Shown: positions 1 to 10,313 of the stretch, one piece after another
Numbering within the stretch: position 1 is the first letter of the stretch
How the letters are laid out: the number at the start of each line of letters is the position of its first letter
Assembly: GCF_001644665.1 (NCBI RefSeq)
Contig: NZ_CP011393.1
Coordinates: 952,001 to 1,016,000, forward strand
DNA length: 64,000 nucleotides
Source of the DNA: Fervidobacterium pennivorans
Lineage (GTDB): Bacteria > Thermotogota > Thermotogae > Thermotogales > Fervidobacteriaceae
Direction of reading: 5' to 3'
The notes under the pieces: model-generated
Told to the model about the DNA's origin: nothing
The model's input: the letters and a program-made list of their open reading frames with translations, nothing else
Databases searched by the model: none
Position numbers and translations under genes: made by a program

Positions 1-1212
1 TTCTATGCCCGCTCTTTTCAAAAATTTGATATCAAATTTTAGATTATGACCTCCGAATCTCCTTGCGCCGACAACTTCTTTTAAGAACTCTTTGACTTTA
101 TCGAGTGGAAGGTTTGGTCCATCCAAATGTGCCACTGGTATGTAATAGGCCCTGCCCTCGTCAATAGCTATGGAAATGCCTACTATCTTACCTGTGAATG
201 GGTCAAGGGAACTGGTTTCTAAATCAAGTGCTACCTTCTTTGCTTTGAGTATTTCTTCAAGCAATCCTTTGAGTTCATTTTCTTTTGAGATGACATTGTA
301 CTCAACCGCTTTTTCAAGTGAAGCGCTCAATTGTAATTCTTTTATTATACTCGCAAATTCAAACTTTTTTAAAACCTCCAACAACTTTGCCGAGTCATAA
401 CCTTGGTATTTCAGTTCCTTCAAATTGATTGGCAACTCAATCTCATAATTCAGTTCTACGAGTTTTCTGCTCAGTTCATAGTCCTCATAGTAACCCAAAA
501 GTTTTTCTCTAATCTTATCCGGTAATTTGTCCTGGTTTTTTAGCGCATTTTCCACGCTTCCAAAGTCTTGTAGTATCTTCACCGCTGTCTTTTCACCTAT
601 GCCAGGCACTCCTGGGATGTTATCTGAAGCATCACCAACTAAAGCAAGGTAATCAACTATCTGATGCGGGTAGACTCCGTATCGTTCGTAAACATCTCTT
701 ACAGTGTATTTTCTGATATCGGTTACACCTTTTTCTATACGCCATACTGAAATATTTTCGTTCACAAGTTGGAGCAAGTCTTTATCGCTTGTTACAACGT
801 TTATTTCCGAGATTTCCAACAAACCTTTTTCTTTTTCAAATCTTTTAGCCAGTGTGGCTATCACGTCGTCAGCTTCGTAACCTGGCATACGAACAAGTTT
901 GATTCCAAAACCTTCTATTAGCTCGCCCACAAGATTAATCTGTCTAAGCAACGGTTCGGGAGTTTCAGGGCGATGCGCTTTGTATTTTTCGTAAAGTTCT
1001 CTTCTATATGTACTACCACCTTTTACATCCACAACAAAAACACAGTAGTCTTCACCTACTGTTATGTGTTCTTTTATAAACTTTAGCAACATTCGAGCCA
1101 AACCATAAAGTGCTCCGGTTGGAATACCGGTTGTGGTCGATAAGGATTGGTCTATGGCATAAAAAGCTCTGTAAAGTAGACCTGTTCCGTCAAATAGAAA
1201 TGCTCTCGCCAT
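1..1212 (-). CDS. polA: DNA polymerase I, N-terminal part (runs off the window)
   Basis: The visible 404 codons carry the 5'-3' exonuclease domain (about residues 1-290, beginning MARAFLFDGTGLLYRAFYA and including the DVKGG and EADDVIATLA acidic motifs) and the start of a 3'-5' exonuclease domain. That second domain shows an intact Exo I motif (LDLETSS, near residue 330) and Exo II motif (HNLKFD, near 388), so proofreading is probably active; many PolI enzymes lack it. The ATG at 1212-1210 is used because the protein begins exactly as family members do. The polymerase domain lies beyond the left edge. The start overlaps the end of the upstream AhpD-like gene by 23 bases, which suggests co-transcription and translational coupling. 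PolI fills gaps in repair and removes RNA primers. Confidence 0.97.
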   Translation of the reverse strand, partial: MARAFLFDGTGLLYRAFYAIDQSLSTTTGIPTGALYGLARMLLKFIKEHITVGEDYCVFVVDVKGGSTYRRELYEKYKAHRPETPEPLLRQINLVGELIEGFGIKLVRMPGYEADDVIATLAKRFEKEKGLLEISEINVVTSDKDLLQLVNENISVWRIEKGVTDIRKYTVRDVYERYGVYPHQIVDYLALVGDASDNIPGVPGIGEKTAVKILQDFGSVENALKNQDKLPDKIREKLLGYYEDYELSRKLVELNYEIELPINLKELKYQGYDSAKLLEVLKKFEFASIIKELQLSASLEKAVEYNVISKENELKGLLEEILKAKKVALDLETSSLDPFTGKIVGISIAIDEGRAYYIPVAHLDGPNLPLDKVKEFLKEVVGARRFGGHNLKFDIKFLKRAGIE

Positions 1213-1573
1213 TTGCTTGGAGCCTCCGGATTTCCAATAGTGTATTTACTGCTCTCCTCAAATGTGGAATAACAATTGAACCACCTACGATGAGTGCTAT
1301 ATCAAATGTCTCAAAAAACTCTTCGTCCGTTACCCCAAGTTCAGCACATCGTATCATGTGGTATGTTATACAATCATCGCACCTAAGAACCATCGAAGCG
1401 ACAAGTCCCATGAGTTCCTTATACTTAGGCTCAATAGCACCCTCACGGTAAACTGCACCATCAAGATTCCAGAAACGTTTTGTATTTATCGTCCCGCGGT
1501 CTAAAATTTCTTTGTTCATGCGTTCTCTGAATTTTTTAAACTCTTCAAGTGTGTTGAATGTAGTCTCCGACAT
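1190..1573 (-). CDS. AhpD-like / carboxymuconolactone decarboxylase family protein
   Basis: A 127-residue all-helical protein of the AhpD-like fold. The family motif CxxCxxxH is present as C65-D-D-C68-I-T-Y-H72. In AhpD relatives this motif acts as a peroxidase or disulfide-relay centre, so a thiol redox role is likely; the substrate cannot be read from sequence. It does not look like a true carboxymuconolactone decarboxylase, since no aromatic degradation genes are nearby. A strong ribosome site (AGGGGGG) precedes the ATG. It is followed by polA with a 23-base overlap, so the two are probably translated from one message. Confidence 0.85.
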   Translation of the reverse strand: MSETTFNTLEEFKKFRERMNKEILDRGTINTKRFWNLDGAVYREGAIEPKYKELMGLVASMVLRCDDCITYHMIRCAELGVTDEEFFETFDIALIVGGSIVIPHLRRAVNTLLEIRRLQANGESISI

Positions 1574-1617
1574 TCCATTCCCCCCTAAAGGTTAATACAA
1601 GCCAATACAAGAATATT

Positions 1618-2493
1618 TTAATATCTCTCTATACCAAATCCAGTCTGACCGGGTCCCACATGCATAGAGATAACCTTACCGGTAGGTGTGTAGTATACAT
1701 TCTTGACTTTGTAAATTTTTCTTAGCTCCTCTTCTATCTCTTTGAGCTCCTCCATGTTGTCACAACTTACCATGTATAAATCCACGGTACTACCGGCAGG
1801 GAACCCCTCTTCCTGAGCTTTTTTGATTAACTCTTCGTGTATTGCTTTTGTTGCTCTTGCTTTTGTGAATGGAACCATGTTGCCTTCGTCATCTATGTAA
1901 ATACCTACTTTAATCTTCAAAAGCGAGCCCACAAATCCCGTGAATTTACTGACCCTTCCACCTTTAACAAGGAAGTTGAAGTCTTGGACATAGAAGAACG
2001 CACCAAAACCCTTGGCTTTTATTTTCTTTTCGAGCTCTTGAGCTACCTCTTCAAGTCCCAAACCAAGGTCGAATAATTCACGTGCATACCTAACCATCGG
2101 AGATATTGCCGTAGATGCCCTTTTGGAATCAACAACCCTCACTGGGATGTCTACCTCTTTGGAAGCCAGAACCGCAGAGTTAAACGTACCAGACATAGCC
2201 GAAGATATCGTTATAACCAAAACCCCATCGTAACCGTTTTTCTTCGCTTCTTCGTATTTTGCCTTCCAGTCTTCAACAGTTGGTTGTGAGCTTTTTGGTA
2301 ATTCTGGCGCAGTTTTGAGCTTTTCATAGAACTTTTTTAACTCATTGAAATCCCTTGTATCATCCTTTTCCGTCGTTCCATCGGGCCAGATAACGTAAAG
2401 TGGGACAATATCAACATCCCATGGTTTAATGAGTTCCTTTGGAAAGTCAGACGTGCTGTCAATCAGTATCTTAACTTTTAGCTTTTCAGACAT
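1618..2493 (-). CDS. DegV family fatty-acid-binding protein
   Basis: The protein (291 residues from the chosen start) begins with the DegV signature KVKILIDSTSDFPKELIKPW and has the conserved SSAMSGTFNSA loop near residue 105 that contacts the bound fatty acid carboxylate. Family members bind a single fatty acid and, in Firmicutes, act as FakB partners of the fatty acid kinase FakA. No FakA gene is visible here. The ATG at 2493 is preferred over the upstream GTG at 2502 because GAGGGAG lies 8 bases before it, whereas the GTG overlaps that ribosome site. It sits 44 bases upstream of the AhpD-like gene on the same strand. Confidence 0.93.
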   Translation of the reverse strand: MSEKLKVKILIDSTSDFPKELIKPWDVDIVPLYVIWPDGTTEKDDTRDFNELKKFYEKLKTAPELPKSSQPTVEDWKAKYEEAKKNGYDGVLVITISSAMSGTFNSAVLASKEVDIPVRVVDSKRASTAISPMVRYARELFDLGLGLEEVAQELEKKIKAKGFGAFFYVQDFNFLVKGGRVSKFTGFVGSLLKIKVGIYIDDEGNMVPFTKARATKAIHEELIKKAQEEGFPAGSTVDLYMVSCDNMEELKEIEEELRKIYKVKNVYYTPTGKVISMHVGPGQTGFGIERY

Positions 2494-2523
2494 CTTCTTC
2501 ACTCCCTCTTATGATTTTGTATT

Positions 2524-3927
2524 TCAAATTTTATCCGTCTTTTCTGACATCACAAGCTCAAAAAGGTCTCTTACATCTTTCACATGCTCTACTTTCAAGT
2601 CCGACTTTGAATTTATGGAGTTGTAATCAACATTAGCTGGGACGATTATTCTTTCTATCTGTAGTTTTTTCGCGTTTTCAATACGCTTTGTAACATTCAC
2701 TGTCGGTCGAATGCTACCGTCTAAACCCACTTCTCCTACCATGAGCGCGTTTCCTATGTAAGAGTCGAGAAAAGACGACAATATCGCACCTGCGATTGCT
2801 AATTCACAACCGGGGTCAGTTATATTCAATCCTCCAGAAACATTTATATATATATCGTGAAAATCCAGAGGCAAGTTCAGGTGCTTTGCTAAGACAGCAG
2901 ATATTATTATGACCTTTCTGACATCTATACCATGCGAGATTCTCCTTCCGGAAGCCATCTTTACTCTGGACACAAGTGCCTGAATCTGAACATTCAAAGG
3001 TCTACTTCCCTCAAAGACACTGGTAAAAACGTTTCCTGGAGTGTTTGAATAGTTCAACAATATATCCTCAGGTAAGCTTTTTAATCCTTCTTGAGTCATT
3101 TGGAAGACGGAGATTTCACCACTGGGACCGTATCTATTCTTTTGAACTCTTAGGATCCTGTAATCAGTTGTTCTTTCACCTTCGAAATATATCACAGTAT
3201 CAACAACGTGTTCAACGAGCTTTGGTCCTGCTATAACTCCTTCTTTAGTAACATGTGCAATAAGCAAGGAAGGAATGTTGTACTTCTTTGAAAAAATTCT
3301 AACTTTTTCGACAACAGCTTTTATCTGGACAACGCCACCGACAGGGGAATCTATATCAACGCTGCTGAGTGTCTGTATCGAGTCAATAACAATTAGTCTT
3401 GCTTTTTGTGGGTCTATGTTGCTGAGGATATCTTCTATTTGTGTTTCGGAAGAAATTAAAATTCTTGGATTTTTAATTCCTAATCTCTTGGCGCGACTTG
3501 CTACTTGCTGAACGCTCTCTTCACCCGATATATAATAAACAACATGGTCTTCCCTTTCGTTACTTTTAGCCGTAGCATCGCATATTTGAAGTGCCAAAGT
3601 ACTCTTACCAACGCCTGGTTCCCCACCGAGCAATACGACTTGTCCTCGGACTAATCCGCCATTCAACAGCTGGTCAACTGCTGGAATGTTTGTTTTGATT
3701 CTCTCTTCTTCAGATCTTTCAAGGGCTGTATGCAAATCAAAAAAGCGAGGATGAGATTCCATCATCCCCGCATCTTGAGACCTAATGTTTTTTGCTTCCG
3801 TTGAAGCATCCTTTAGTTGAAATTCCTTTGCGCTGTTCCATTCACCGCAAACTGGGCAACGTCCAAACCATTTCGGTGACTCGTAACCGCACTTATCACA
3901 TACGTAGATAGTTTTTGTTTTTGGCAT
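2524..3927 (-). CDS. radA: DNA repair protein RadA (Sms)
   Basis: Full-length RadA, 467 residues. It has an N-terminal four-cysteine zinc finger (C10, C13, C24, C27), a RecA-like ATPase core with Walker [11 protein letters not shown] at 101-110, the RadA-specific KNRxG motif (as KNRYG, near residue 256), and a C-terminal Lon-like domain that lacks protease activity in this family. RadA is a branch-migration helicase acting with RecA in recombinational repair. The ATG at 3927 has AAGGTGA upstream. It is followed by degV with a 30-base gap and is probably co-transcribed. Confidence 0.97.
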   Translation of the reverse strand: MPKTKTIYVCDKCGYESPKWFGRCPVCGEWNSAKEFQLKDASTEAKNIRSQDAGMMESHPRFFDLHTALERSEEERIKTNIPAVDQLLNGGLVRGQVVLLGGEPGVGKSTLALQICDATAKSNEREDHVVYYISGEESVQQVASRAKRLGIKNPRILISSETQIEDILSNIDPQKARLIVIDSIQTLSSVDIDSPVGGVVQIKAVVEKVRIFSKKYNIPSLLIAHVTKEGVIAGPKLVEHVVDTVIYFEGERTTDYRILRVQKNRYGPSGEISVFQMTQEGLKSLPEDILLNYSNTPGNVFTSVFEGSRPLNVQIQALVSRVKMASGRRISHGIDVRKVIIISAVLAKHLNLPLDFHDIYINVSGGLNITDPGCELAIAGAILSSFLDSYIGNALMVGEVGLDGSIRPTVNVTKRIENAKKLQIERIIVPANVDYNSINSKSDLKVEHVKDVRDLFELVMSEKTDKI

Positions 3928-4010
3928 CTTTTAAAGTCACCTTCTAACATTTAGCGTGTTGAATGGTTGTGAAGTTTTAGATTGTCAAAAATCATAAAGA
4001 GTTATCTTTT

Positions 4011-6497
4011 CTACGATTCGGACTTGACAGTCGTTGCAACTTGATTTTGTTTGTTTTTTATGAAAGCAAGTTTATCACCATCACGAACGACATATACTTC
4101 GTCGTTATCCTCAACTTCACCTCTCAGCAACTCCTCAGAGAGTGGGTCCTCTATGTACTTTTGAATAGCTCTCTTCAATGGTCTTGCACCATAAACCGCA
4201 TCGTAACCAACGCTAACCAAGAAATCTTTTGCTTCTGGCGAAAGCACTAAGGTGATGTGTCTTTCGCTTAACCTTGCTCTGATGTCTTTGAGCAGTATTT
4301 CGATAATCTGTTCGATGTGTTCTTTTGTAAGTTTATGGAATACGATAATCTCATCGACCCTGTTTATAAACTCGGGTTTGAATACCTTTTTCACTTCTTC
4401 GAGCACTTTATCTTTCATTTCTTTGAACTCTCTTTCATGGGTTTCTTCACCAACAAATCCAAGGTTCTTTTTGGAAGTAACTATTTCGGTTCCTCCGATG
4501 TTACTCGTCATGATTATAATCGTATTTCTGAAATCAACAACGTGACCTTGTGAATCTGTCAAACGTCCATCATCCATTATCTGGAGTAATATATTGAACA
4601 CATCAGGATGAGCCTTTTCTATCTCGTCAAAAAGTATTACCGAGAACGGTCTTCTCCTTACCTTCTCTGTTAGTGTTCCTCCTTCTTCATACCCAACGTA
4701 TCCTGGAGGTGCACCTATCAACCTGGAGACTGAGAATTTTTCCATATACTCACTCATGTCGAACCGTACCAAAGCTTTTTCATCGCCGAACAGATATTCT
4801 GCAAGTGCTTTAGCAAGCTCAGTCTTACCAACACCAGTCGGTCCGAGGAACAGGAAAACGCCAACAGGTCTTCTTGGGTCTTTTAAACCGCTTCTTGCCC
4901 TACGAATAGCGCGTGCAATTGCACTGATTGCTTCTTCCTGGCCAACAACCCTTTCGTGCAATGCATTCTCAAGATTGAGAAGCTTCTCCCTCTCAGTCTC
5001 TTCAAGTTTTTTGAGAGGAATTCCAGTCCAACCTGCCACAACTTCTTCTATCTCAGGAACATCAACTGTAACGATTGTAGATTCAACTTGTTTACGCCAG
5101 TTGCTGTAGGCTTCGTTGAATTGCTCCTTGAGCTGCTGTTCTTTCTCTTTCAGCTCCGCTGCCTTTTCGTAATCCTGAGCGGCTACCGCTTCTTCTTTCT
5201 CGTTCTTAACAGACTCTATCTGGAGTTTTAAAAGTTGAAGGTGGCTTGGCATAACGAATAATTTCAGCCTGCTTCTGGCTCCTGCCTCGTCAATAACATC
5301 AATAGCTTTATCCGGTAAAAAGTGGTCTGTGATATATCTTTGGGACAAATATACTGCTGCCTCGAGTGCTTTATCTGTGTATTTTACTTTATGATGGCTT
5401 TCGTATTTTGATTTCAAACCTTTCAATATCTCCAACGCCATTTGTGGACTTGGTTCTTGAACGTATATTTTCTGAAACCTTCTTTCAAGAGCTGCATCCT
5501 TTTCTATGTATTTTCTGTATTCGTCGGGTGTCGTTGCCCCAATACAGTGGAGTTCTCCACGTGCCAAGGCTGGTTTAAGAATATTCGCCGCATCAACAGC
5601 ACCCTCGGCAGAGCCTGCCCCTACTATCATATGGAGCTCATCTATGAAAAGAATTATATCTTTGTTCCCTTTAACGACTTGAAGTAACTTCTTCATCCTC
5701 TTTTCAAATTCACCGCGGTATTTCGTACCGGCAACGAGTGCAGCCACGTCGAGAGAGAATATAGTCTTGCCCTTCAACGGTTCCGGCACCTCACCGGACA
5801 CTATCCTTTGCGCCAATCCTTCAACTATTGCACTTTTACCTACACCCGGCTCTCCAATAAGCACAGGATTGTTCTTCTTTCTCCTAACGAGAATTTGCAT
5901 AAGCCTTTCGATTTCATTCTCTCGTCCAATCACTGGATCAAGTTCCCCGCGTTGTGCTTGTGCTGTCAAATCAACACCAAAACCTTCGAGTTGGCGAACA
6001 GCTGGAGAAGTTGTTGGTTCTTCGTAAGACGGAGGAAACGCTTGACCTTCTTCAAAGAAATCCTCATCTGAGACATTTTCTGTTATCTCCTTGCGTAACG
6101 CTTGAATATTCACGTTGAGTTTTTTCAAAATATGAATCGCAATCCCTTCACCTTCACGTAGTATACCCAAAAGCAAATGTTCTGGGTCAATTTTGTCGCT
6201 CCCCATCATACGTGCTTCTTCAAAGGCTATTTCAGTAACCTTCCTCGCTCGTGGGGTCATTTGCGGAGACATTATGAATCCCCGCATACCCAAACCAACT
6301 ATCGAAATGACCTCGTTTTTGACACGTGCATACGTCAAGCCATACCTCTCTAAAATGTTTGAAAGAGGTTTATCATTCAACTTCAGTATTGCAAGCAACA
6401 AATGCTCAGTTCCCACGTATGAGTGACCGAGGTCTTTCGCTTCCTCTTGAGCCATAACAAAAACCTTCGCAGACCTTTCAGAAAACCTATCGAACAT
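4011..6497 (-). CDS. clpC: ATP-dependent Clp protease ATPase subunit ClpC
   Basis: An 828-residue class I Clp/Hsp100 unfoldase. Order: two Clp-N repeats (about 1-145), first AAA+ module with GEPGVGKS, a middle domain with a UVR-like segment ([18 protein letters not shown]), second AAA+ module with [17 protein letters not shown], and the C-terminal D2-small domain. It feeds unfolded substrates to ClpP, which is not in the window. The ATG at 6497 is chosen because GGAGGTGA precedes it and the protein then begins [11 protein letters not shown] as in homologs; an open frame continues 22 codons upstream with no support. No CtsR-type regulator or McsAB genes are adjacent, unlike in Firmicutes. A good -10 element lies upstream (6525-6530). 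Confidence 0.97.
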   Translation of the reverse strand: MFDRFSERSAKVFVMAQEEAKDLGHSYVGTEHLLLAILKLNDKPLSNILERYGLTYARVKNEVISIVGLGMRGFIMSPQMTPRARKVTEIAFEEARMMGSDKIDPEHLLLGILREGEGIAIHILKKLNVNIQALRKEITENVSDEDFFEEGQAFPPSYEEPTTSPAVRQLEGFGVDLTAQAQRGELDPVIGRENEIERLMQILVRRKKNNPVLIGEPGVGKSAIVEGLAQRIVSGEVPEPLKGKTIFSLDVAALVAGTKYRGEFEKRMKKLLQVVKGNKDIILFIDELHMIVGAGSAEGAVDAANILKPALARGELHCIGATTPDEYRKYIEKDAALERRFQKIYVQEPSPQMALEILKGLKSKYESHHKVKYTDKALEAAVYLSQRYITDHFLPDKAIDVIDEAGARSRLKLFVMPSHLQLLKLQIESVKNEKEEAVAAQDYEKAAELKEKEQQLKEQFNEAYSNWRKQVESTIVTVDVPEIEEVVAGWTGIPLKKLEETEREKLLNLENALHERVVGQEEAISAIARAIRRARSGLKDPRRPVGVFLFLGPTGVGKTELAKALAEYLFGDEKALVRFDMSEYMEKFSVSRLIGAPPGYVGYEEGGTLTEKVRRRPFSVILFDEIEKAHPDVFNILLQIMDDGRLTDSQGHVVDFRNTIIIMTSNIGGTEIVTSKKNLGFVGEETHEREFKEMKDKVLEEVKKVFKPEFINRVDEIIVFHKLTKEHIEQIIEILLKDIRARLSERHITLVLSPEAKDFLVSVGYDAVYGARPLKRAIQKYIEDPLSEELLRGEVEDNDEVYVVRDGDKLAFIKNKQNQVATTVKSES

Positions 6498-6524
6498 GTA
6501 AATCACCTCCGTACATCCGAAAAT

Positions 6525-6530
6525 ATTATA
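6525..6530 (-). promoter_or_regulatory. -10 element of the clpC promoter
   Basis: TATAAT on the minus strand, about 30 bases upstream of the clpC start. The region 17 bases further up is only TTTATT, so the -35 is weak. It lies just downstream of the terminator of the PHP gene, consistent with clpC having its own promoter. Confidence 0.5.
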
Positions 6531-6542
6531 ACACATAAAAAG

Positions 6543-6569
6543 AAAAAAATAAAGCGGGTGCACCCCGCT
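6543..6569 (-). terminator. Rho-independent terminator after the PHP-domain gene
   Basis: On the minus strand AGCGGG and CCCGCT form a 6-bp GC-rich stem around a 5-base loop, followed directly by TTATTTTTTT. It lies between the PHP-domain gene and the clpC promoter and separates the two transcripts. Confidence 0.75.
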
Positions 6570-6645
6570 ATTTTAATTCGATAAATAATGTTTTTATAGA
6601 CTAAATCTAAAGAACTACAATGTTCAACATTGTTTAACCTTGGAC

Positions 6646-8994
6646 TTATTTTACATCGAAGAGCACATTTTGAATGAACTCTTTATTGAGCTCGTAATCA
6701 AAGTCTGAAAAGACAGCTTTTCCAAGTACAACGACTTTTCCCAATCCACTCTTGAACGTCGCTGCTAGTATTATTTTATCAACAGGTTGGGCGTCGTTTT
6801 TGCCATCTGAATCCACAGATTTCGCCGTCTCTGAGGAAATCAAAACTTGTGCGTTACCGTATAACAACAATGAGCAAGGTGAGTAAAATCTTACGTTACC
6901 TGCAATTACTTTGTAGTTAGCCCCGTAGTTGTTAATTTCATCAACCACCTGGTCATCGTTAAATCTAACAGGTGAATTGAGGGCATCGAGAATCGCGTTT
7001 AAATCTTCCGTATTCCCGCCATTATTGTAATCACTTTTTGATGTGATTATCAAAATTCCACCATTCTTAACGAAGCTGACAATATTCCTAACTTCATCAT
7101 CTAAGTATCCTTTGCCGTTCATGATGATTAAATACATTCCGTCGATATTTTGAAGCTTATCTATATATGCTACTTCAAAACCTTTCACCTTAAGGAAAGC
7201 TTCGAGCTTTGTGAGCTTATCTTTATAATAATCATTCGAATGTCCTTGGTCTATGTAAACAACCTTTCTGTGTTGTTTGGTTTCTGTAGAATTTGTTAAA
7301 GATACACCAAGGATGTTTGCAAGTTCTTCTACGCTGGTAACTACGCTAGCGTTCTGGAGCAACTCTGAATACTTTCCAAAATACTCTTCATCGCTACCTT
7401 TTAACAAAATAAGTTTACCCTTAAACTCTCTTAACCAATCAACTTCATCTGGCATAAGGTCTTTGAAGAAATCCAATCCACCTTGTTTCGGCGTTGGAAT
7501 TAGGACAATATCAACATCGTTGTAATCTTTCAAAACAGTGTCAGCAAAAATTACCGTATTACCCTGTTCTTCAAACTTTCTCAACAAAGATAGTAATTCA
7601 TCACCTACATCGTTCTCATGGAGTTTGTCTACAAGGACTGTTAATCCTCTCTTTTCAGAAACTTTGATAACAACTGACTGGACATTTTTATCATCAATTA
7701 AAAAGTCTACACGGGTATCCCCTGCTTCGAGTTTCCCAAGTTGGATGTTTTTGTCGTACTCGATACCATAGGGTTTCAAAGAAATCTTTTCGCTATATAC
7801 CGACTTACCGTTAAGAAGAACTGTTAACGTTCTTTGTTCATAACTTTCAGCAACATTGTAAATGTCAAAGGTAATCTCAACATTTTGACCCACGCTTGGC
7901 TTTTCAGGACCGACGCGAACGTAATTGACCCTGAAAGGGCTATCAGTTTCAAACCAAACAGGTGCTGAAACTATTTCGTTTCCGTCCTTTTGAATAATGT
8001 AAACAAAGAACCATTCGTAACCATCGACTATATCAAATGTTGCGCTGTACTGGAACTCATCTTTTCCAGAAAGCTCGGGAAGTTCGTAGATTTTACTTTG
8101 CGAAAAGATGTATACTTTACTGACAGGGTCTCCTTTGTCTGAATAATAGATGTAAAAATTTGCTTTTTCACGGTAAGGTAAAATGCTTCCCATGATGTTA
8201 TTGTCCGCATAAAAATAAAGCTTTGCATTTTTGTCTTCCGATGCAAATGTTCTCCTGTTCCATAGTGCCTCCATAATATCTTCATAAATCAACGACTTTG
8301 CCAGGATACCGGTGCGTGCATCGTTTGCACTTGCCCAATTCTCTTTGTGGTTGTCCTGATTAGCTGTCGGTGAAAGGTGCCAACCTCTGTTCAAAGCAAG
8401 TATGAAATTGTTAAACATTTCCTCCGAAATGACGTCTGCACTGCTCCAGTTACCGTTTCCAATTTCTATCAGATTCACATATTTGTCAGCCTCTGGCCAA
8501 AACCAGAAATCTTGGAAATTGCCAAAGGTAACTCCAGGATGGTTAAACTGCGCAAGTTTTTTTACCTTTGTAATCCATTCATAAAAATCTTTCAGGTCTC
8601 CTCTTTCGTCTCTGCTGATGAATTCAAGTGTTTCGTAAACATTTATATGCCCAGAACCTGCTGTCCATTCAAACCCCTGTAATCCTACAAATTTTCCTGG
8701 AATCGTTGCGTTGCGTGCCGCTTGTTGAGTTAGATAAGTTTTTGATTGCCCATTGACAGGAATTTTTAGAAAGTAGCAATGGTCAGTAACTGCCAGCACG
8801 TTAGCGTACTTTGAAGCATGAGCATAAGCTTGTTCAGGAGTTCCTCTTCCATCAGAATATGAAGTATGAGAATGTAAATTTCCGTGATAGATTTGGTACT
8901 CAAAATTTGGTAGTGCGAAGACCGTTGCCACCAACAACAACAATACCATAGCGATAGATACTTTCATACTTACAGTCGTGTTCAAACCTTTCAT
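6646..8994 (-). CDS. Secreted PHP-domain (CehA/McbA-like) metallohydrolase
   Basis: A 782-residue exported protein. A signal peptide (KVSIAMVLLLLVATVFA) is followed by a PHP domain with the metal motif HGNLHSHTSYSDGR, then VTDHCYF, FNHPG and QDNH, the set of His/Asp residues expected for the CehA/McbA subfamily of the PHP superfamily. The middle third looks like a beta-sandwich of CARDB type. The C-terminal third has an alpha/beta glutamine-amidotransferase-like fold seen in DUF4350-type regions (YIDQGHSND, FVKNGGILIITS). A phosphoesterase or similar hydrolase acting outside the cytoplasm is likely; the substrate is unknown. The ATG at 8994 is preferred over 9003 because GGGGG touches the first ATG but lies 9 bases from the second. 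It is a single-gene transcript with its own promoter and terminator. Confidence 0.85.
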   Translation of the reverse strand: MKGLNTTVSMKVSIAMVLLLLVATVFALPNFEYQIYHGNLHSHTSYSDGRGTPEQAYAHASKYANVLAVTDHCYFLKIPVNGQSKTYLTQQAARNATIPGKFVGLQGFEWTAGSGHINVYETLEFISRDERGDLKDFYEWITKVKKLAQFNHPGVTFGNFQDFWFWPEADKYVNLIEIGNGNWSSADVISEEMFNNFILALNRGWHLSPTANQDNHKENWASANDARTGILAKSLIYEDIMEALWNRRTFASEDKNAKLYFYADNNIMGSILPYREKANFYIYYSDKGDPVSKVYIFSQSKIYELPELSGKDEFQYSATFDIVDGYEWFFVYIIQKDGNEIVSAPVWFETDSPFRVNYVRVGPEKPSVGQNVEITFDIYNVAESYEQRTLTVLLNGKSVYSEKISLKPYGIEYDKNIQLGKLEAGDTRVDFLIDDKNVQSVVIKVSEKRGLTVLVDKLHENDVGDELLSLLRKFEEQGNTVIFADTVLKDYNDVDIVLIPTPKQGGLDFFKDLMPDEVDWLREFKGKLILLKGSDEEYFGKYSELLQNASVVTSVEELANILGVSLTNSTETKQHRKVVYIDQGHSNDYYKDKLTKLEAFLKVKGFEVAYIDKLQNIDGMYLIIMNGKGYLDDEVRNIVSFVKNGGILIITSKSDYNNGGNTEDLNAILDALNSPVRFNDDQVVDEINNYGANYKVIAGNVRFYSPCSLLLYGNAQVLISSETAKSVDSDGKNDAQPVDKIILAATFKSGLGKVVVLGKAVFSDFDYELNKEFIQNVLFDVK

Positions 8995-9045
8995 GATAGT
9001 CATCCCCCTTTGTGCTTTGCAAATGACATTTCATGTGAGCTGATT

Positions 9046-9074
9046 ATTATACCACAAATACCACAAATTGTCCA
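9046..9074 (-). promoter_or_regulatory. Promoter of the PHP-domain gene
   Basis: On the minus strand TGGACA, a 17-base spacer and a perfect TATAAT. It sits about 50 bases upstream of the PHP-domain start codon and fits a sigma-70-type promoter. Confidence 0.65.
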
Positions 9075-9101
9075 AATTCACACCCTAAATAATCGGATTT
9101 T

Positions 9102-10313
9102 TTAGACTATAGTCCTGAAGAGGTCATCATATGTCTCACGTCTTCTGATTAATTTTGGCTCCTTGTTTTCAGCGATTAAAACCTCCGCGGGTTTGAGTGT
9201 AGAGTTGTAATTACTTGCCATTGCGTATCCGTAAGCTCCTGCGTTTTCGATTAAAATATAACTACCTTCTTTCGGAATTTCCAACATGCGTTGTGTTGCC
9301 AAAACATCCCCAGACTCACAAAGCGGTCCCACAACATCTACTTCCACTTTCTCATCGCACTCAGAGCTGAAGACTCTAACACCATGAAATGCTCCATACA
9401 TTGCTGGTCGAATGAGAACGTTCATTCCGCCATCTACAACTACAAAAGTCTTTGCATCTGTTTTTTTTACGTACTCAACCTTCAAAATTAGCACCCCAGC
9501 GGGTCCAATTATGTATCTCCCAATTTCTAAGACGACTTCTTCAAAATCTTTAAGCAGAGGTATAATCTCCTCACGGTACTTTGATAAATTGAGTTCTTTG
9601 TCTTTATAGTTGATTCCCCAGCCCCCACCTATATTAATCTTCCTAAAACCATAGCTTTTGCTGAGTTCAACAGTCTGACCCAAGGCTTCGTAAAACGGGT
9701 CAACATCTGTTATTTGTGAACCAATGTGAATATGGAACCCCACCAACTCGAGGTTGCTTGTCTTTACTATTTTCAAAGCTCTTTCTACCATTTCTATTGG
9801 AATCCCAAATTTGTTCTTCTTCAGACCTGTGGATATGTACGGATGCGTCTTTGAATCAACGTCTGGATTTATTCTTAAGAATAATTCGGGGATATTATCA
9901 AATTTAGAGGCGACATCTTTCCATCTTTCCAATTCTTCTATTGAATCTACATTGATATATCTAACCTTTGATAACAGCGACATCTCTTTCAAAGATTTTC
10001 CATTACCATTCCATACAATTCTCTCGTCTGGAATTTCTGCTAGTTTTGAAGCGTAGTATTCTCCCAACGTAACAATATCAGTCCCAAAGCCTTCTTCTTT
10101 TAGAATACGAAGAAGGTTTGGGTTGTTGTTTGCTTTGCATGCAAAGGTCGGAAAAATATTGATACCATTAAAAATCCCCAACACGCTCCTTGCACGTTCT
10201 CTTATTATTCTTTCGAAATAAACGTAAAGCGGTGTACCATACGAGCTTGACAACTCTTGAACCAATTCTTCCGATAATAAATCATTTATCGTTGTACAAT
10301 TGAACACGTTCAA
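9102..10313 (-). CDS. lysA: Diaminopimelate decarboxylase
   Basis: A 403-residue fold-type III PLP enzyme. The PLP lysine lies in FPTFACKANNN (near residue 60), the HIGSQ and GGGWGINY phosphate-binding motifs are present, and the C-terminal substrate motif GPLCESGDVLA identifies the diaminopimelate subgroup rather than ornithine decarboxylase. It converts meso-diaminopimelate to L-lysine, the last step of lysine synthesis. The start is a TTG at 10313 that overlaps the stop of the upstream amidotransferase gene (TTTGA); a GTG at 10307 has better spacing from AAGGTG and is an alternative. No other lys or dap genes are in the window. Confidence 0.95.
   Translation of the reverse strand: MNVFNCTTINDLLSEELVQELSSSYGTPLYVYFERIIRERARSVLGIFNGINIFPTFACKANNNPNLLRILKEEGFGTDIVTLGEYYASKLAEIPDERIVWNGNGKSLKEMSLLSKVRYINVDSIEELERWKDVASKFDNIPELFLRINPDVDSKTHPYISTGLKKNKFGIPIEMVERALKIVKTSNLELVGFHIHIGSQITDVDPFYEALGQTVELSKSYGFRKINIGGGWGINYKDKELNLSKYREEIIPLLKDFEEVVLEIGRYIIGPAGVLILKVEYVKKTDAKTFVVVDGGMNVLIRPAMYGAFHGVRVFSSECDEKVEVDVVGPLCESGDVLATQRMLEIPKEGSYILIENAGAYGYAMASNYNSTLKPAEVLIAENKEPKLIRRRETYDDLFRTIV

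Noticed and set aside
1110-1451. Long open frame on the plus strand over polA and the AhpD-like gene
   Set aside because: It is the mirror of two well-supported minus-strand genes, has no ribosome site and no recognisable domain.
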